From: Chloroflexota bacterium
GTDB lineage: Bacteria; Chloroflexota; Anaerolineae; Promineifilales; Promineifilaceae
DNA: 64,000 nt
Reading direction: 5' to 3'
Assembly: GCA_014584575.1 (NCBI GenBank)
Contig: JACTMP010000013.1
Location: 1-64,000, forward strand
Each line of letters begins with the position of its first letter. Position 1 is the stretch's first letter. Below the pieces are notes generated by a model. The model was not told the DNA's origin and searched no databases. It was given only the letters and a program-made list of their open reading frames with translations. A program made the translations under genes and the position numbers. Below, in pieces: positions 32,869 through 41,962 of the stretch.

Positions 32869-32970
32869 CACATCCTCCTTCGTTGGCAAAAGCCAGCCAC
32901 TCCCAACGGTCCCCCCGTCTCTTCCTGTGTTCCATTGTAACGCCGCATGTGAGAAAGTGGCAAACGGCCG

Positions 32971-32998
32971 TTGCAACTGAGGGGTAGCATACTATAAT
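32971..32998 (+). promoter_or_regulatory. Candidate promoter for the OmpR/HK operon
   Basis: TTGCAA (32971-32976) and TATAAT (32993-32998) are 16 bases apart. A transcript starting near 33005 would carry the AGATTGAG hairpin repeat (33020-33099) in its leader before the response-regulator start at 33125. Confidence 0.5.
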
Positions 32999-33019
32999 CC
33001 CCCTAAAATAAAGTGGTTG

Positions 33020-33099
33020 GGAGATTGAAGGATAAAGAGATTGAGAGACTGAGAGACTGGGAGGCTGAATCTCCCAATCTCCTAATCTCACAATCTCAC
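33020..33099. repeat. AGATTGAG/AATCTCC hairpin repeat in an operon leader
   Basis: GGGAGATTGAAGG and AGAGATTGAGAGACTGAGAG are followed by GAATCTCCCAATCTCC and CTAATCTCACAATCTC. The arms can pair into a long imperfect stem within the 5' leader of the two-component operon. Confidence 0.75.
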
Positions 33100-33124
33100 A
33101 AAACTAATTCACGGAGGGAAAACA

Positions 33125-33802
33125 ATGACGACTAGAATTCTCGTAATTGAAGATGAAGAAAGAATCCGCCAATTTTTACAGCGTGGATTAACGTATGAAG
33201 GGTATCGGGTGGACACGGCCGTAGACGGCCCCACCGGTCTGGAACTGGCCCGCGAAAACCCACCTGACCTGGTGCTGCTGGACATCATGTTGCCGGGTAT
33301 GGATGGGTTGGAAGTCTGCCGCCGTTTACGCGCCGTCAGCGAAGTGCCCATTCTCATGCTCACCGCCAAAGAAACCATCGAAGACCGTGTGGTCGGCCTG
33401 GATGCCGGCGCTGATGATTACCTGGTAAAACCCTTTGCTTTCGACGAACTCATGGCCCGTGTGCGCGCCCTCCTGCGGCGCACCGCCCCCGCCCAGCCCC
33501 AGGTCTTTCGTTTTGCCGACCTGGAACTGGACACCGGCACCCGCCAGGGGCGGCGCGGCGGCCGCATCTTTGACCTGACCGCCAAAGAGTACGAATTACT
33601 AGAACTCTTCATGCGCAACCCACGCCAGGTACTCACCCGCGACCTGATCTTTGACCGGGTCTGGAATTACGACTTTGGCGGCGAGAGCAACATCATCGAA
33701 GTGTATGTGCGCTATCTCCGCCAGAAAACCGAGGAAGGCGGCCAATCGCGCCTGATCCACACCGTGCGCGGCATTGGCTACGTCCTTCGGGAAGAATCAT
33801 AG
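33125..33802 (+). CDS. OmpR/PhoB-family response regulator
   Basis: A 225-residue response regulator. The receiver domain (2-118) has the acidic pocket E9/D10/E11, phospho-acceptor D53 ([13 protein letters not shown]), T81 region (ILMLTAKET) and K103 in [14 protein letters not shown]. The OmpR-type winged helix occupies about 130-222 ([40 protein letters not shown]). It is a DNA-binding regulator paired with the kinase gene that follows two bases later. GGAGGG sits just before the ATG. The stimulus and targets are unknown. Confidence 0.95.
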   Translation: MTTRILVIEDEERIRQFLQRGLTYEGYRVDTAVDGPTGLELARENPPDLVLLDIMLPGMDGLEVCRRLRAVSEVPILMLTAKETIEDRVVGLDAGADDYLVKPFAFDELMARVRALLRRTAPAQPQVFRFADLELDTGTRQGRRGGRIFDLTAKEYELLELFMRNPRQVLTRDLIFDRVWNYDFGGESNIIEVYVRYLRQKTEEGGQSRLIHTVRGIGYVLREES

Positions 33803-33804
33803 AT

Positions 33805-35268
33805 TTGTCCATTCAAAACCGCCTGTTCATCATCTATACGGCTATTTTCATGGTGGCCTTCATCATGTTCACCATGATCGTCTATTACCTGCCCCTCAGC
33901 CGGATTCGGGCGGAAGTAGATGGCAATCTGGCAGCCCTGGCCGCTGAGATTCAACGACTGGAAATTGTACGCAACCCCGACGGCACACTCAGTATTGCCA
34001 TTGCCCCTGACCTGTCCACACTGCGCACAGCCTCCACCTTTTTCATCATCACCGATCTACGTGGCCAGGGCAGCATCCAATCGCGTAATTTAGGCAACTT
34101 TGATGGCTTGTTAGACCCAGACGGGCTTGTGGGGGAAACCCAGGTCTTTCACGATGTGACACACGGCGATACAACCCTGCGCGTGGTGACAGTGCCCTTG
34201 TATGAATACGTGGCAGACCAAAAGGTGCATGTCGGTTATGTGCAGGTAGCCCGCCTGTTTGATACCTACGAACGGTTTAGCCGTTTTCTCATTCTGGGAC
34301 TCTTTGTCGGTTTTGCCGGGGCCACCGCTTCACTCTTTCTGGCAGTATTGGTCACACCTAGCTCCTTCAAGCCACTGGAAGACATCGCCGATGTCGCCCG
34401 GCAGATTACCAACGCCGACGACCTGAGCCGCCGTGTGCCCTATACCGAACGAGAAGATGAGGTGGGCATTCTGGCGCGCTCCTTTAACCAGCTATTGGAA
34501 CGGCTGGAAAATCTCTTTCAAACGCAGCAGCGCCTTCTGGCTGACGTTTCCCATGAACTGCGCACACCGCTGACCACCATCCGGGGCAATGTAGACCTGA
34601 TGCGCCGCATGGGTGAAGTGGATGAAGATTCGCTGCAAATCATTCAGGAAGAAGCGGAACGGATGACCCGGCTGGTTGGAGATTTGCTGCTGCTGGCGCG
34701 GGCTGACGCCGGCAGCCTGCCATTAGAACGAAAAAAGATCGAACTGGATGGCCTCTTTTTTGAGGTTTACCGCCAGGTCAGTTTGATTGACAAAAGCGTC
34801 AGTGTACAGATGAAAGAAATTGACCAGGTCTGCGTGATGGGCGACCCCGACCGCTTGAAGCAGTTGATGTGGAATTTGATCGGCAATGCCATCAAGTACA
34901 CACCAGCCGGGGGGCAGGTTATGCTCAGTCTGTACCAGAGAGAGGGGTGGGCATGTATTGAAGTCAGCGATACCGGCATTGGCATCCCGCCGCAGGATTT
35001 ACCCTATATCTTTGAACGATTCTACCGGGTGGATAAGGCGCGCACGCGCCACCAGGGGGGATCGGGTTTGGGCCTTTCGATTGCTCGCTGGATTGCCCAG
35101 GCGCATGGGGGGCGTATTGCGGTTACGAGCGAGGTGGGGGTGGGCAGCAAGTTTAGCGTCTGGCTACCGGCCATGAATGCAACTATGCCTAAGGTTGAAG
35201 ATGAGGTGGATTTGGAATCCACTCGGCCGGGACTGCGGGTGTTGAGTGCGCCATTCCGACGGCCGTAA
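33805..35268 (+). CDS. Membrane sensor histidine kinase (HAMP, HisKA, HATPase)
   Basis: A 487-residue kinase. The start is TTG 33805, two bases after the response regulator's stop. Two membrane helices (about 8-30 and 161-183) flank an extracytoplasmic sensor of about 130 residues. A HAMP domain follows (about 185-238), then the H box LADVSHELRTPLTTIRGN with H250, N box WNLIGNAIKYTPAGG, G1 DTGIGIPPQDLP, F region IFERFYRVDK and G2 GGSGLGLSIARWIAQAHGG. It should autophosphorylate and donate to the neighbouring OmpR-type regulator. Confidence 0.94.
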   Translation: MSIQNRLFIIYTAIFMVAFIMFTMIVYYLPLSRIRAEVDGNLAALAAEIQRLEIVRNPDGTLSIAIAPDLSTLRTASTFFIITDLRGQGSIQSRNLGNFDGLLDPDGLVGETQVFHDVTHGDTTLRVVTVPLYEYVADQKVHVGYVQVARLFDTYERFSRFLILGLFVGFAGATASLFLAVLVTPSSFKPLEDIADVARQITNADDLSRRVPYTEREDEVGILARSFNQLLERLENLFQTQQRLLADVSHELRTPLTTIRGNVDLMRRMGEVDEDSLQIIQEEAERMTRLVGDLLLLARADAGSLPLERKKIELDGLFFEVYRQVSLIDKSVSVQMKEIDQVCVMGDPDRLKQLMWNLIGNAIKYTPAGGQVMLSLYQREGWACIEVSDTGIGIPPQDLPYIFERFYRVDKARTRHQGGSGLGLSIARWIAQAHGGRIAVTSEVGVGSKFSVWLPAMNATMPKVEDEVDLESTRPGLRVLSAPFRRP

Positions 35269-35295
35269 ACTTCTCCTCTCCTTTCGCAAAACGGC

Positions 35296-35694
35296 TTAAC
35301 TGTTCCGCCGCAAATAGAGATATATTCCAACGCCAATGATCAGCAAGGGCCAGAACAGGCCACCCAACCAGCCCAACTGGTTTGCCAGGAAAAAGAGACC
35401 CAGCAAAATGAGGATAACGCCGATGGCCGATGGCTGGCTCAACCGTTTGGCGCTGTGGCCCATGTCATCCAGGTTTTCCTTCAGTACGGCCGTGCCCGCG
35501 CCCGCGCCATCCATCTGCGGCATAATCAACCACAAAACCAGATAGATCACCAGCCCCATACCGCTGGCAAACGCCAACAAGATAAACAATAAACGCACCC
35601 AAATCGCCTCAATATCCAGGTAGGTGGCGATACCGCCGCATACCCCGGCGACCACCTTATCCTGTTCGCTGCGTTCTAACTTATTCTCCGACAT
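35296..35694 (-). CDS. PspC-domain membrane protein
   Basis: A 132-residue protein from ATG 35694, chosen for the GGAGG just upstream; the open frame continues to 35772. The PspC domain (about 4-62) reads LERSEQDKVVAGVCGGIATY, then DIEAIWVRLLFILLAF and GLVIYLVLWLIMPQ. A second pair of hydrophobic helices (about 88-128: IGVILILLGLFFLANQLG, PLLIIGVGIYLYL) resembles LiaI-type modules. PspC proteins take part in envelope-stress sensing. It is convergent with the histidine kinase gene, 27 bases apart. Confidence 0.85.
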   Translation of the reverse strand: MSENKLERSEQDKVVAGVCGGIATYLDIEAIWVRLLFILLAFASGMGLVIYLVLWLIMPQMDGAGAGTAVLKENLDDMGHSAKRLSQPSAIGVILILLGLFFLANQLGWLGGLFWPLLIIGVGIYLYLRRNS

Positions 35695-35815
35695 AGTTGC
35701 CTCCAGCTTTTTGAACTGCCCCCTATACGCCTGCTCTGTGGCCTGGTTGCAGGCAGCAATCATATCCGGCACATTTGACTTTTGCCCTACCGTATGGGAA
35801 AATTTTGGCCGATTC

Positions 35816-35887
35816 GCCCCTGTAGCTCAGAGGATAGAGCGTTGGTCTCCGAAGCCATGTGCCCGCGTTCGAGTCGCGGCAGGGGCA
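35816..35887 (+). tRNA. tRNA-Arg (anticodon CCG)
   Basis: The 72-base cloverleaf has acceptor arms GCCCCTG/CAGGGGC, a D arm GCTC/GAGC, an anticodon loop CTCCGAA giving anticodon CCG (reads CGG), a T arm CCGCG-TTCGAGT-CGCGG and discriminator A. The CCA end is not encoded. TTGACT at 35775-35780 may be its -35 element. An intrinsic terminator follows at 35904. Confidence 0.93.
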
Positions 35888-35903
35888 CACACCGACGAAC
35901 GTG

Positions 35904-35931
35904 AAAGGCCACCCTAGCGGTGGCCTTTTTT
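35904..35931 (+). terminator. Intrinsic terminator after tRNA-Arg
   Basis: AAGGCCACC and GGTGGCCTT pair around a CTAGC loop and are followed by a run of T (to 35931). The position is 17 bases after the tRNA. Confidence 0.9.
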
Positions 35932-35971
35932 CTGGCAGCATCAGAAACCCATCAAGTCAGGACGATGACAT

Positions 35972-37603
35972 ATGAACTTTGAGAGCTACACCTTCCCCAG
36001 CCGCCGCTCCAACGTGGTGGCGCTGAACGGGCTGGTAGCCACCAGCCAGCCATTAGCTGCCCAGGCCGGGCTAGACATTTTGAAAGCAGGCGGCAATGCC
36101 GTAGACGCAGCCATTGCCGCCGTGGCTACGCTGTGTGTGGTGGAACCAACCTCCACCGGCGTCGGCGGCGACGCCTTTGCCCTGATCTGGCAGGCGGATG
36201 AGGGCAAATTATATGGCCTGAACGCCAGCGGCCCGGCCCCACAAGGGCTGACGGCCGAACTGGTGCGCAGTCAGGGACACAAGCAGTTTCCGGCGTTGGG
36301 AGCGCTGCCGGTAACAGTACCAGGGGCGGTGCGTGGTTGGGAATTGGCGCTGGCGCGTTTTGGCAGCATGGGGCTGGACAGGTTGCTGGCGCAGCCAATT
36401 CAGTATGCACGAGATGGTTTCCCGCTGAGCCAGCGGATTGCCGCTGCCTGGGCGCGCTCCACAGAAAAGATGAGCCGCCATCCTGATTCGCGGCGGGTGT
36501 GGCTGCCGCACGGCCGTGCCCCCCGCGCCGCCGAACGTTTCCAAAATCCCGAATTTGCCCAAACACTCGCCACCCTGGCCGATGATGGCCCGGATGCTTT
36601 TTATCTGGGCGACATTGGCCGCCAGATTGCCGAATGTGTGCAGGCTGCCGGTGGGGTGTTAACCCAGGACGATCTGGCGCAGTACCAGGCGGAATGGGTC
36701 GAACCCATTCAGGTGGATTATGGCGATGGCTTTACCTTTTACGAAATTCCACCTAATGGTCAGGGTCTCACGGCGCTGCTGGCGCTGAATCTGGCAGGGC
36801 AGTTTGATCTGCGCGCTCTGGGTTACGGTACGGCCGATTATTACCACGCCCTGATTGAGGTGATGAAGCTGGCCTTTGCCGACGCCCACGCCTACATTGG
36901 CGATCCACGCCAGGTAGACGTACCGGTCGCCGGGCTGCTCAGCGCCGCTTATACCCGGACGCGGGCGGCGCAGGTGGACATGCGCCAGGCGCAGCCGCCG
37001 ACAGCCGGGCAGCCGCCGCGCCACGGCGACACCGTTTACCTGACGGTGGCGGACGGCAACGGCAACATGGTCAGTTGGATTCAAAGCCTGTACATGGGGT
37101 TTGGCAGCGGGCTGACGGCGGGCACAACCGGGGTGCAGTTACAAAACCGGGGGGCAAATTTCAGCCTGGGGCCAGGACATCCGAATGAAGCCGCGCCGGG
37201 CAAACGGCCGTACCACACCATTATCCCTGGTTTTATCAGTAAAGACGGTCAGGCGTGGAGCAGTTTTGGCGTCATGGGCGGTTTCATGCAGCCACAGGGT
37301 CATTTGCAGGTGGGGCTGAACCTGGTGTTGTGGGGAATGGACCCCCAAACGGCGCTGGACGCGCCCCGATTTAACTGGCTGCAAGAGATGGAGGTGGGGT
37401 TGGAAACGGCCACTTCGATTCCGCTCAGTGCAGGCGTGCCCATCCCCATCCATACTGAACTCATCCGGCGCGGCCACGTCATTTTAGCTAACGAGCATCC
37501 CCTTTCTTTTGGCGGTGGGCAGGTTATTGTGCGCGACCCGGCTACCGGCGTCCTCATTGGCGGCAGCGAACCACGCAATGATGGCGCAGCGGTGGGGTGG
37601 TGA
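35972..37603 (+). CDS. ggt: Gamma-glutamyltransferase family protein
   Basis: A 543-residue Ntn-hydrolase of the GGT family, normally made as a proenzyme that cleaves itself. The N-terminal half has GNAVDAAIAAVATLCVVEPT and TGVGGDAFALIW. The self-processing nucleophile is T354 in RHGDTVYLTVADGNGNMVS. Downstream SLYMGFGSG, and MGGFMQPQGHLQ near the end, are typical. There is no signal peptide, so the enzyme should stay in the cytoplasm, unlike the periplasmic GGT of enterobacteria; such forms may be glutathione hydrolases, cephalosporin acylase-like or other amidases. It may follow the tRNA as an independent unit. Confidence 0.9.
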   Translation: MNFESYTFPSRRSNVVALNGLVATSQPLAAQAGLDILKAGGNAVDAAIAAVATLCVVEPTSTGVGGDAFALIWQADEGKLYGLNASGPAPQGLTAELVRSQGHKQFPALGALPVTVPGAVRGWELALARFGSMGLDRLLAQPIQYARDGFPLSQRIAAAWARSTEKMSRHPDSRRVWLPHGRAPRAAERFQNPEFAQTLATLADDGPDAFYLGDIGRQIAECVQAAGGVLTQDDLAQYQAEWVEPIQVDYGDGFTFYEIPPNGQGLTALLALNLAGQFDLRALGYGTADYYHALIEVMKLAFADAHAYIGDPRQVDVPVAGLLSAAYTRTRAAQVDMRQAQPPTAGQPPRHGDTVYLTVADGNGNMVSWIQSLYMGFGSGLTAGTTGVQLQNRGANFSLGPGHPNEAAPGKRPYHTIIPGFISKDGQAWSSFGVMGGFMQPQGHLQVGLNLVLWGMDPQTALDAPRFNWLQEMEVGLETATSIPLSAGVPIPIHTELIRRGHVILANEHPLSFGGGQVIVRDPATGVLIGGSEPRNDGAAVGW

Positions 37604-37630
37604 GCCGGTGAGGGCAGCGAAGACGCCGGG

Positions 37631-37659
37631 GTGATAAGGTGAGGGGGTGATGATATAAT
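37631..37659 (+). promoter_or_regulatory. Candidate promoter of the partner-switching module
   Basis: GTGATA (37631-37636) lies 17 bases before TATAAT (37654-37659), which carries an extended -10 (TGATATAAT). A transcript would begin near 37666, about 105 bases before the first STAS gene. Confidence 0.5.
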
Positions 37660-37769
37660 CACCACTTATGAGCGGCAGACAGATGGCAGAGAATACCTTT
37701 TTTCACTTTCGTTCCTTTGCCTCTTTGCGCCTTTGCGTTGATTATAAAACCATGTAGGAGGAAAATTTG

Positions 37770-38117
37770 ATGAGCGCGACAAATTTAGACATTTCCACAG
37801 AGACATTTAAGCGGGCCGCGTTGGTGAAAGCCGCGGGGCGCATTGACAGCAGCAATGCAGCGCAGTTTGATACGGCGCTGAAAGATGTGTTGGCTGCCGG
37901 GCACGAGAACATCGTGCTTGATCTGTCTCAAATCACTTATATGAGCAGCGCCGGGTTGCGGGCCATTGTGGCCGCGCACCGCGAGTGCGCCAAGAAGAAA
38001 GGCGCGCTCGTTCTGGCGGCCCCATCGGAACGGGTCTCTGAGGTTTTGTCTTTGGCCGGCCTGGATTCCATTTTCACCGTTTATGATGACGTAACGGCGG
38101 CAGTTGGCAGTTTTTAG
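37770..38117 (+). CDS. STAS-domain anti-sigma factor antagonist
   Basis: A 115-residue single STAS domain of the SpoIIAA/RsbV type. The phospho-acceptor is S60 in the ITYMSSAGLRAIV motif, aligned with Ser-58 of SpoIIAA. In partner switching the unphosphorylated form binds the RsbW-like kinase and frees its other target. AGGAGG at about 37756-37761 marks ATG 37770 as the start. It is the first gene of a four-gene module with an RsbW-like kinase, a second STAS protein and a PP2C phosphatase. Confidence 0.93.
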   Translation: MSATNLDISTETFKRAALVKAAGRIDSSNAAQFDTALKDVLAAGHENIVLDLSQITYMSSAGLRAIVAAHRECAKKKGALVLAAPSERVSEVLSLAGLDSIFTVYDDVTAAVGSF

Positions 38118-38120
38118 CAC

Positions 38121-38156
38121 AAGACCCTAAGGGTTTTCTGAAACCCTTAGGGTCTT
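38121..38156. repeat. Perfect 16-bp hairpin (AAGACCCTAAGGGTTT) inside an operon
   Basis: AAGACCCTAAGGGTTT (38121-38136) and AAACCCTTAGGGTCTT (38141-38156) pair perfectly around TCTG. It fills the gap between the STAS stop and the RsbW-like start (38164), where no ribosome site is visible. It could attenuate transcription or protect RNA ends. A longer copy is at 29993-30044. Confidence 0.88.
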
Positions 38157-38163
38157 TCCCCCC

Positions 38164-38586
38164 ATGGGCAATACCCTCACCATTCCCGGACGTTATGACA
38201 AAATTCAACAGGCTTGCCAGTTTGTGGCGGCGGGGGCAGCGCAGGCGGGTCTGGATGATACGGCCGTCTTCCATGTGGAACTGGCCTGTGATGAAGCCTG
38301 CACCAACGTTATCGAACATGCCTACGGGACAGAAGACGCCGGGAATATTCGCATCAGTTGGGAAGTGAAAGCGAGTCGGTTTGTTATTACCATCCACGAC
38401 AACGGCCGTGCCTTTGACCCCGATGAAGTTCCAGCGCCCGTTACCGATGAGATCGCCAATGACGCCGCCGATTTTCCCCGCGTGGGCGGCCTGGGTGTCC
38501 ACTTTATGCGTAAGCTCATGGACGAAGTGCGTTACAAGTTTGATCAGGATGGCAATACGCTGGTGCTGGTGAAGGTAATTCAATAA
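38164..38586 (+). CDS. RsbW/SpoIIAB-like serine kinase (anti-sigma)
   Basis: A 140-residue GHKL-fold kinase. The N box is CDEACTNVIEHAYG (N48), G1 is TIHDNGRAFDP (D79), and the G2-like loop is GGLGVHFMRKLMDEV. It phosphorylates the STAS antagonist and, when free, holds back a sigma factor or another partner. No sigma factor gene lies nearby, so the output target is unknown and might not be a sigma factor. It lies between the two STAS genes. The ATG directly follows a hairpin repeat. Confidence 0.92.
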   Translation: MGNTLTIPGRYDKIQQACQFVAAGAAQAGLDDTAVFHVELACDEACTNVIEHAYGTEDAGNIRISWEVKASRFVITIHDNGRAFDPDEVPAPVTDEIANDAADFPRVGGLGVHFMRKLMDEVRYKFDQDGNTLVLVKVIQ

Positions 38587-38648
38587 ATGTGATGCGTGAT
38601 GCGTGACAGGTGGAATCAGGTCACGCATTACGCATCACACGTCACACA
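38584..38648. repeat. GTGATGC heptamer hairpin
   Basis: GTGATGC, GTGATGC, GTGACAGG, then the complementary GTCACGCATTACGCATCAC and ACGTCACAC. It runs from the RsbW-like stop to the start of the second STAS gene. Relatives lie at 23593-23610, 55843-55897 and 63260-63296. Confidence 0.8.
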
Positions 38649-38996
38649 ATGGCAATTCAACAAGAACCCCTTAAAAATGATGTGTGGTTGGTGCGAGCCG
38701 ACGGCCGTTTAGACCAGAGCCAGACGTCGTCGTTAGAAGCGACCCTGAACCAACTGCTGGATAACGGCCGTCAGAACCTCATTGTAGACCTCTCCCAGGT
38801 TAGCTACATCAACAGCGGCGGTCTGCGCTCCCTGGTTTCTGCCTGGCGGCGCGCCCGGCAGCAAGAGGGGGATGTCATGCTCTGCGGGCTGAATGACCGG
38901 CTACAAGAGGTCTTCACCATGGTCGGTTTTGACAAGGTATTTCAAATTTATCCTACCGTAGCCACAGCCCAACGCGCACAGAAGAAGGGTAAATAG
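38649..38996 (+). CDS. Second STAS-domain protein
   Basis: A 115-residue STAS domain protein. The phospho-acceptor is S56 in VSYINSGGLRSLVSAW. ATG 38649 is chosen because the longer frame from 38610 would only add residues encoded by the GTGATGC repeat. Two STAS proteins served by one RsbW-like kinase suggest a branched switch with two inputs or outputs. It is followed by the PP2C-type phosphatase gene after 41 bases of GTAATTG repeat words. Confidence 0.9.
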   Translation: MAIQQEPLKNDVWLVRADGRLDQSQTSSLEATLNQLLDNGRQNLIVDLSQVSYINSGGLRSLVSAWRRARQQEGDVMLCGLNDRLQEVFTMVGFDKVFQIYPTVATAQRAQKKGK

Positions 38997-39037
38997 GTAA
39001 TTGCGTGATTGCGTAATTACCTAATTACTTCCACGTT

Positions 39038-41935
39038 ATGGACGCTGGCTCTATTTCCATGCCAATGCTCTCTTTCGGCATTTTTCTGGGCGCCATGCTG
39101 GTGGCGACGTATGTGGCTGTGCGCCGGTACCGTTCGCGGCGGCTGCTGTTGGCGCGGGTGGCCGAACTGGAATCGCTCAGCGGGGCGGGCCGGGCCATTG
39201 TGGAAGCAGAACTGGACGTGGACGCCCTCTGCGCCCTCATTGCCGCCGAAAGCGGCAAGGTGATTGATAACCGCACCCTGCAAATTGGCCTCTTTGAACA
39301 AACCTTGTATCACATCCATTACTGGCGCATCAACGGCCGTCAGCAACCCACACCACAAACATTTGATCTGCGCGAAGGCACAGGCATTGTCGGTTGGGTG
39401 CGGGAGAGCAAACAACCGCTGCTGATCCAGGATTTTGAGCGCGAGATGGCTCGTTTACCGGCCCGGCCCCGGTACATCAGCGATACACCGCCCCGCTCTG
39501 GCATCTTTATCCCCCTCATCAGCGGCGAAGAGACCCTGGGTGTTATTGCTGCCCAAAGCGAACAGCCCAACCGTTTTAACGAAGAAGATTTGCGCCGCCT
39601 GATGATTCTGGCCAACCAGGCGGCGGCGGCCATCGCCCATGCCCGCCTCTTTGCCCAGGCAGAAAAGCGGGCCGCACAGTTGGAACTGGTGGGGGAGATT
39701 GGCCGCAAAATCAGCCAGGTGCAGAACCAGGATGAAATTTTCAGGCAGGTGGTGAACCTGACCGCCTCGACTTTTGGCTTTCACCTGGTGACGATTTTTG
39801 GCGTGGACGGCCGTACCAACGGCCGTGAGGAGACCGTCGTCATGCAGGCCAGCAGCCGCCCCGAATTGATGCAGCACCATCTGGTTATTACACCCGGCGA
39901 GGGGTTGGTGGGCACGGCCGTTGCCACCCGCCAGACTGTTATCAGCAATGACACCCGCCACGACGACCGCTTTGTCAGCCGGTGGGGGGTGCTGGAAGAG
40001 AGTACGCGCTCGGAAATGGCGATCCCGTTGCAGGTGGATGGTGAACTATTAGGTGTGCTGGACGTGCAAAGCCCGCAACCCAGCTTTTTCACCACCATCG
40101 AGAAGATGACCCTGGAGACATTGGCCGCCGAAACGTCCATCGCCATCAACAAAACGCAGCAGTTGGCGCGGCAGCGGGAACAGGCCTGGCTGACCACCGC
40201 CCAATTACAGGTGGCTGAAGCCATCGGCGACGCTGACTCGCCGGACGAGATGCTGGAGTCTGTTACCCGGCTGGCGGTGATGCTGCTGGGCGTCTCTTTT
40301 TGCGCCACCCTGTTGTGGGACGAAGAGGGGCAGGCGTATACCTGCGTAACCGCCTATGGCGGCGATGTACCGGCGCGGCAATTGTGCCCCAGGCGCGTCC
40401 CCCTGGGGGAATGGCCGATGCTGGACGCCATGCACACCTGCCAGGAACCCATTACCACCGGCAAAATTCCGGCCTGGCTGCACACGGCCGTACACCAGCC
40501 CACTGATCCGCCGCGCGCACAAATCATCCTGCAACCGTTGGTTACAGGGCAGCAAATAATGGGCGCCTTGCTGGTCAATGACCTGGCCGAAGGGGGCAAC
40601 GGCGCGGCTCATTTTCCCCGCCGCCAGGAGTTGTTGCAGGATATTGCCGGGCAGACGGCGCGAGCGCTGGAAAATGCCCAGTTGCGCACCGCCCAACAAG
40701 AAGAAGCCTGGGTTAATACCGCCCTCTTTCAGGTGGCGGCAGCCGTCAATAGCCTCACCGACCTCAACGAAATCCTCTCCACTATCGTCCGCCTCATCCC
40801 CTTGCTGGTGGGCGTGGAAACGGCCGTCATCCTCATCTGGGACAATATGCGCCAGATTTTCCACCCCGGCCCCAGCTACGGTATTGGCGAAATGGAGCGT
40901 GGCCTGCTGGAAACGCTGTCGGTTGACCAGGACGAGATGCAATCGTTAGCTCCTGGCCTGCTCAGCCACACGGAAATCGCCACCGGCGCGTTCAAGACTA
41001 TTGGCCTGCCGCACTGGTTAGAGCGGGTGTTCCGTACCGCATCGGCCTGCGCTTTTCCGCTGGCGGCGCGCGGAGAACTGGTGGGATTGATGCTGGTGGG
41101 CGCATCGCCGCAGTTGCCTACCCGCCGCCTGAATATCCTCACCGGCATTGCCCATCAGGCGGCGACGGCCGTCGTCAACCACCAGCTTTACCAGGAAGCA
41201 GCCGAACGAGACCGGTTGGAACGAGAACTGGACGTAGCGCGGGAGATTCAGGCCAGCCTGATCCCACGTGGCAATCCGGCTATCACCGGCTGCCAGGTCG
41301 CCGGATACTGGCAGGCGGCGCGCCAGGTCAGCGGCGATTTTTATGATTTTATGGAACTGTCAGACGGTAAATGGGGCATCCTCATTGCCGACGTGGCCGA
41401 CAAGGGGGTGCCGGCGGCGCTTTTTATGGCGCTCAGCCGCACCATCTTGCGCACCATCGCCTTTAACCGCACCGATCCGGCCAACACCCTTATCCGCGCC
41501 AACGAAATTATTGACAAAGATGCCCAATCCGACCTATTCGTCACCGTTTTCTACGCTGTCTGGGACTCGCATAAGGAACTGTTAACCTACGCCAATGCCG
41601 GGCACAACCCGCCGCTGCTGCTGCGCGCCGATGGACAGGTGCAGATGTTGACGACCAACGGCATTGCCCTGGGGGTGCTGCCGCAAGTGCAAGTTGAGCG
41701 GCGAGAAACGGTTTTCCGCCGTGGAGATACACTTGTGTTGTATACCGACGGGGTGACGGAAACCATGAACGAGGATTTTGACGAATTTGGCCTGGACCGA
41801 TTGCGGGTGACAGTAGAGGGAGCGCGCCAACGCCATCCAGGAGAAATTGTCACGGCCGTGACCCAGGCCATCCACGTCCACGCCGGCGATACCCCCCAAT
41901 TTGACGACATTACCCTGGTGGTGATGAAGCGTTAA
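39038..41935 (+). CDS. Multi-GAF SpoIIE/RsbU-type PP2C phosphatase
   Basis: A 965-residue protein. One N-terminal membrane helix (SFGIFLGAMLVATYVAV) precedes four GAF-like domains in series (roughly 45-205, 215-375, 390-545 and 555-710), joined by helical linkers such as IAINKTQQLARQREQAW and NAQLRTAQQEEAWVN. A coiled coil (ERDRLERELDVAREIQ) leads to the SpoIIE domain (about 740-965), with SGDFYDFMEL, LIADVADKGVPAALFM, YANAGHNPPL, LVLYTDGVTE and FDDITLVVMK supplying metal-binding Asp residues. It should dephosphorylate the STAS proteins upstream when its GAF domains sense a ligand, which completes the partner-switching module. Confidence 0.93.
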   Translation: MDAGSISMPMLSFGIFLGAMLVATYVAVRRYRSRRLLLARVAELESLSGAGRAIVEAELDVDALCALIAAESGKVIDNRTLQIGLFEQTLYHIHYWRINGRQQPTPQTFDLREGTGIVGWVRESKQPLLIQDFEREMARLPARPRYISDTPPRSGIFIPLISGEETLGVIAAQSEQPNRFNEEDLRRLMILANQAAAAIAHARLFAQAEKRAAQLELVGEIGRKISQVQNQDEIFRQVVNLTASTFGFHLVTIFGVDGRTNGREETVVMQASSRPELMQHHLVITPGEGLVGTAVATRQTVISNDTRHDDRFVSRWGVLEESTRSEMAIPLQVDGELLGVLDVQSPQPSFFTTIEKMTLETLAAETSIAINKTQQLARQREQAWLTTAQLQVAEAIGDADSPDEMLESVTRLAVMLLGVSFCATLLWDEEGQAYTCVTAYGGDVPARQLCPRRVPLGEWPMLDAMHTCQEPITTGKIPAWLHTAVHQPTDPPRAQIILQPLVTGQQIMGALLVNDLAEGGNGAAHFPRRQELLQDIAGQTARALENAQLRTAQQEEAWVNTALFQVAAAVNSLTDLNEILSTIVRLIPLLVGVETAVILIWDNMRQIFHPGPSYGIGEMERGLLETLSVDQDEMQSLAPGLLSHTEIATGAFKTIGLPHWLERVFRTASACAFPLAARGELVGLMLVGASPQLPTRRLNILTGIAHQAATAVVNHQLYQEAAERDRLERELDVAREIQASLIPRGNPAITGCQVAGYWQAARQVSGDFYDFMELSDGKWGILIADVADKGVPAALFMALSRTILRTIAFNRTDPANTLIRANEIIDKDAQSDLFVTVFYAVWDSHKELLTYANAGHNPPLLLRADGQVQMLTTNGIALGVLPQVQVERRETVFRRGDTLVLYTDGVTETMNEDFDEFGLDRLRVTVEGARQRHPGEIVTAVTQAIHVHAGDTPQFDDITLVVMKR

Positions 41936-41962
41936 CGCCGCATCAAACCAACATCCCAAAAT

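Noticed and set aside
38164..38586. Small kinase considered as a two-component histidine kinase
   Set aside because: It lacks a phospho-accepting His domain and has the compact RsbW/SpoIIAB layout, with STAS partners on both sides.
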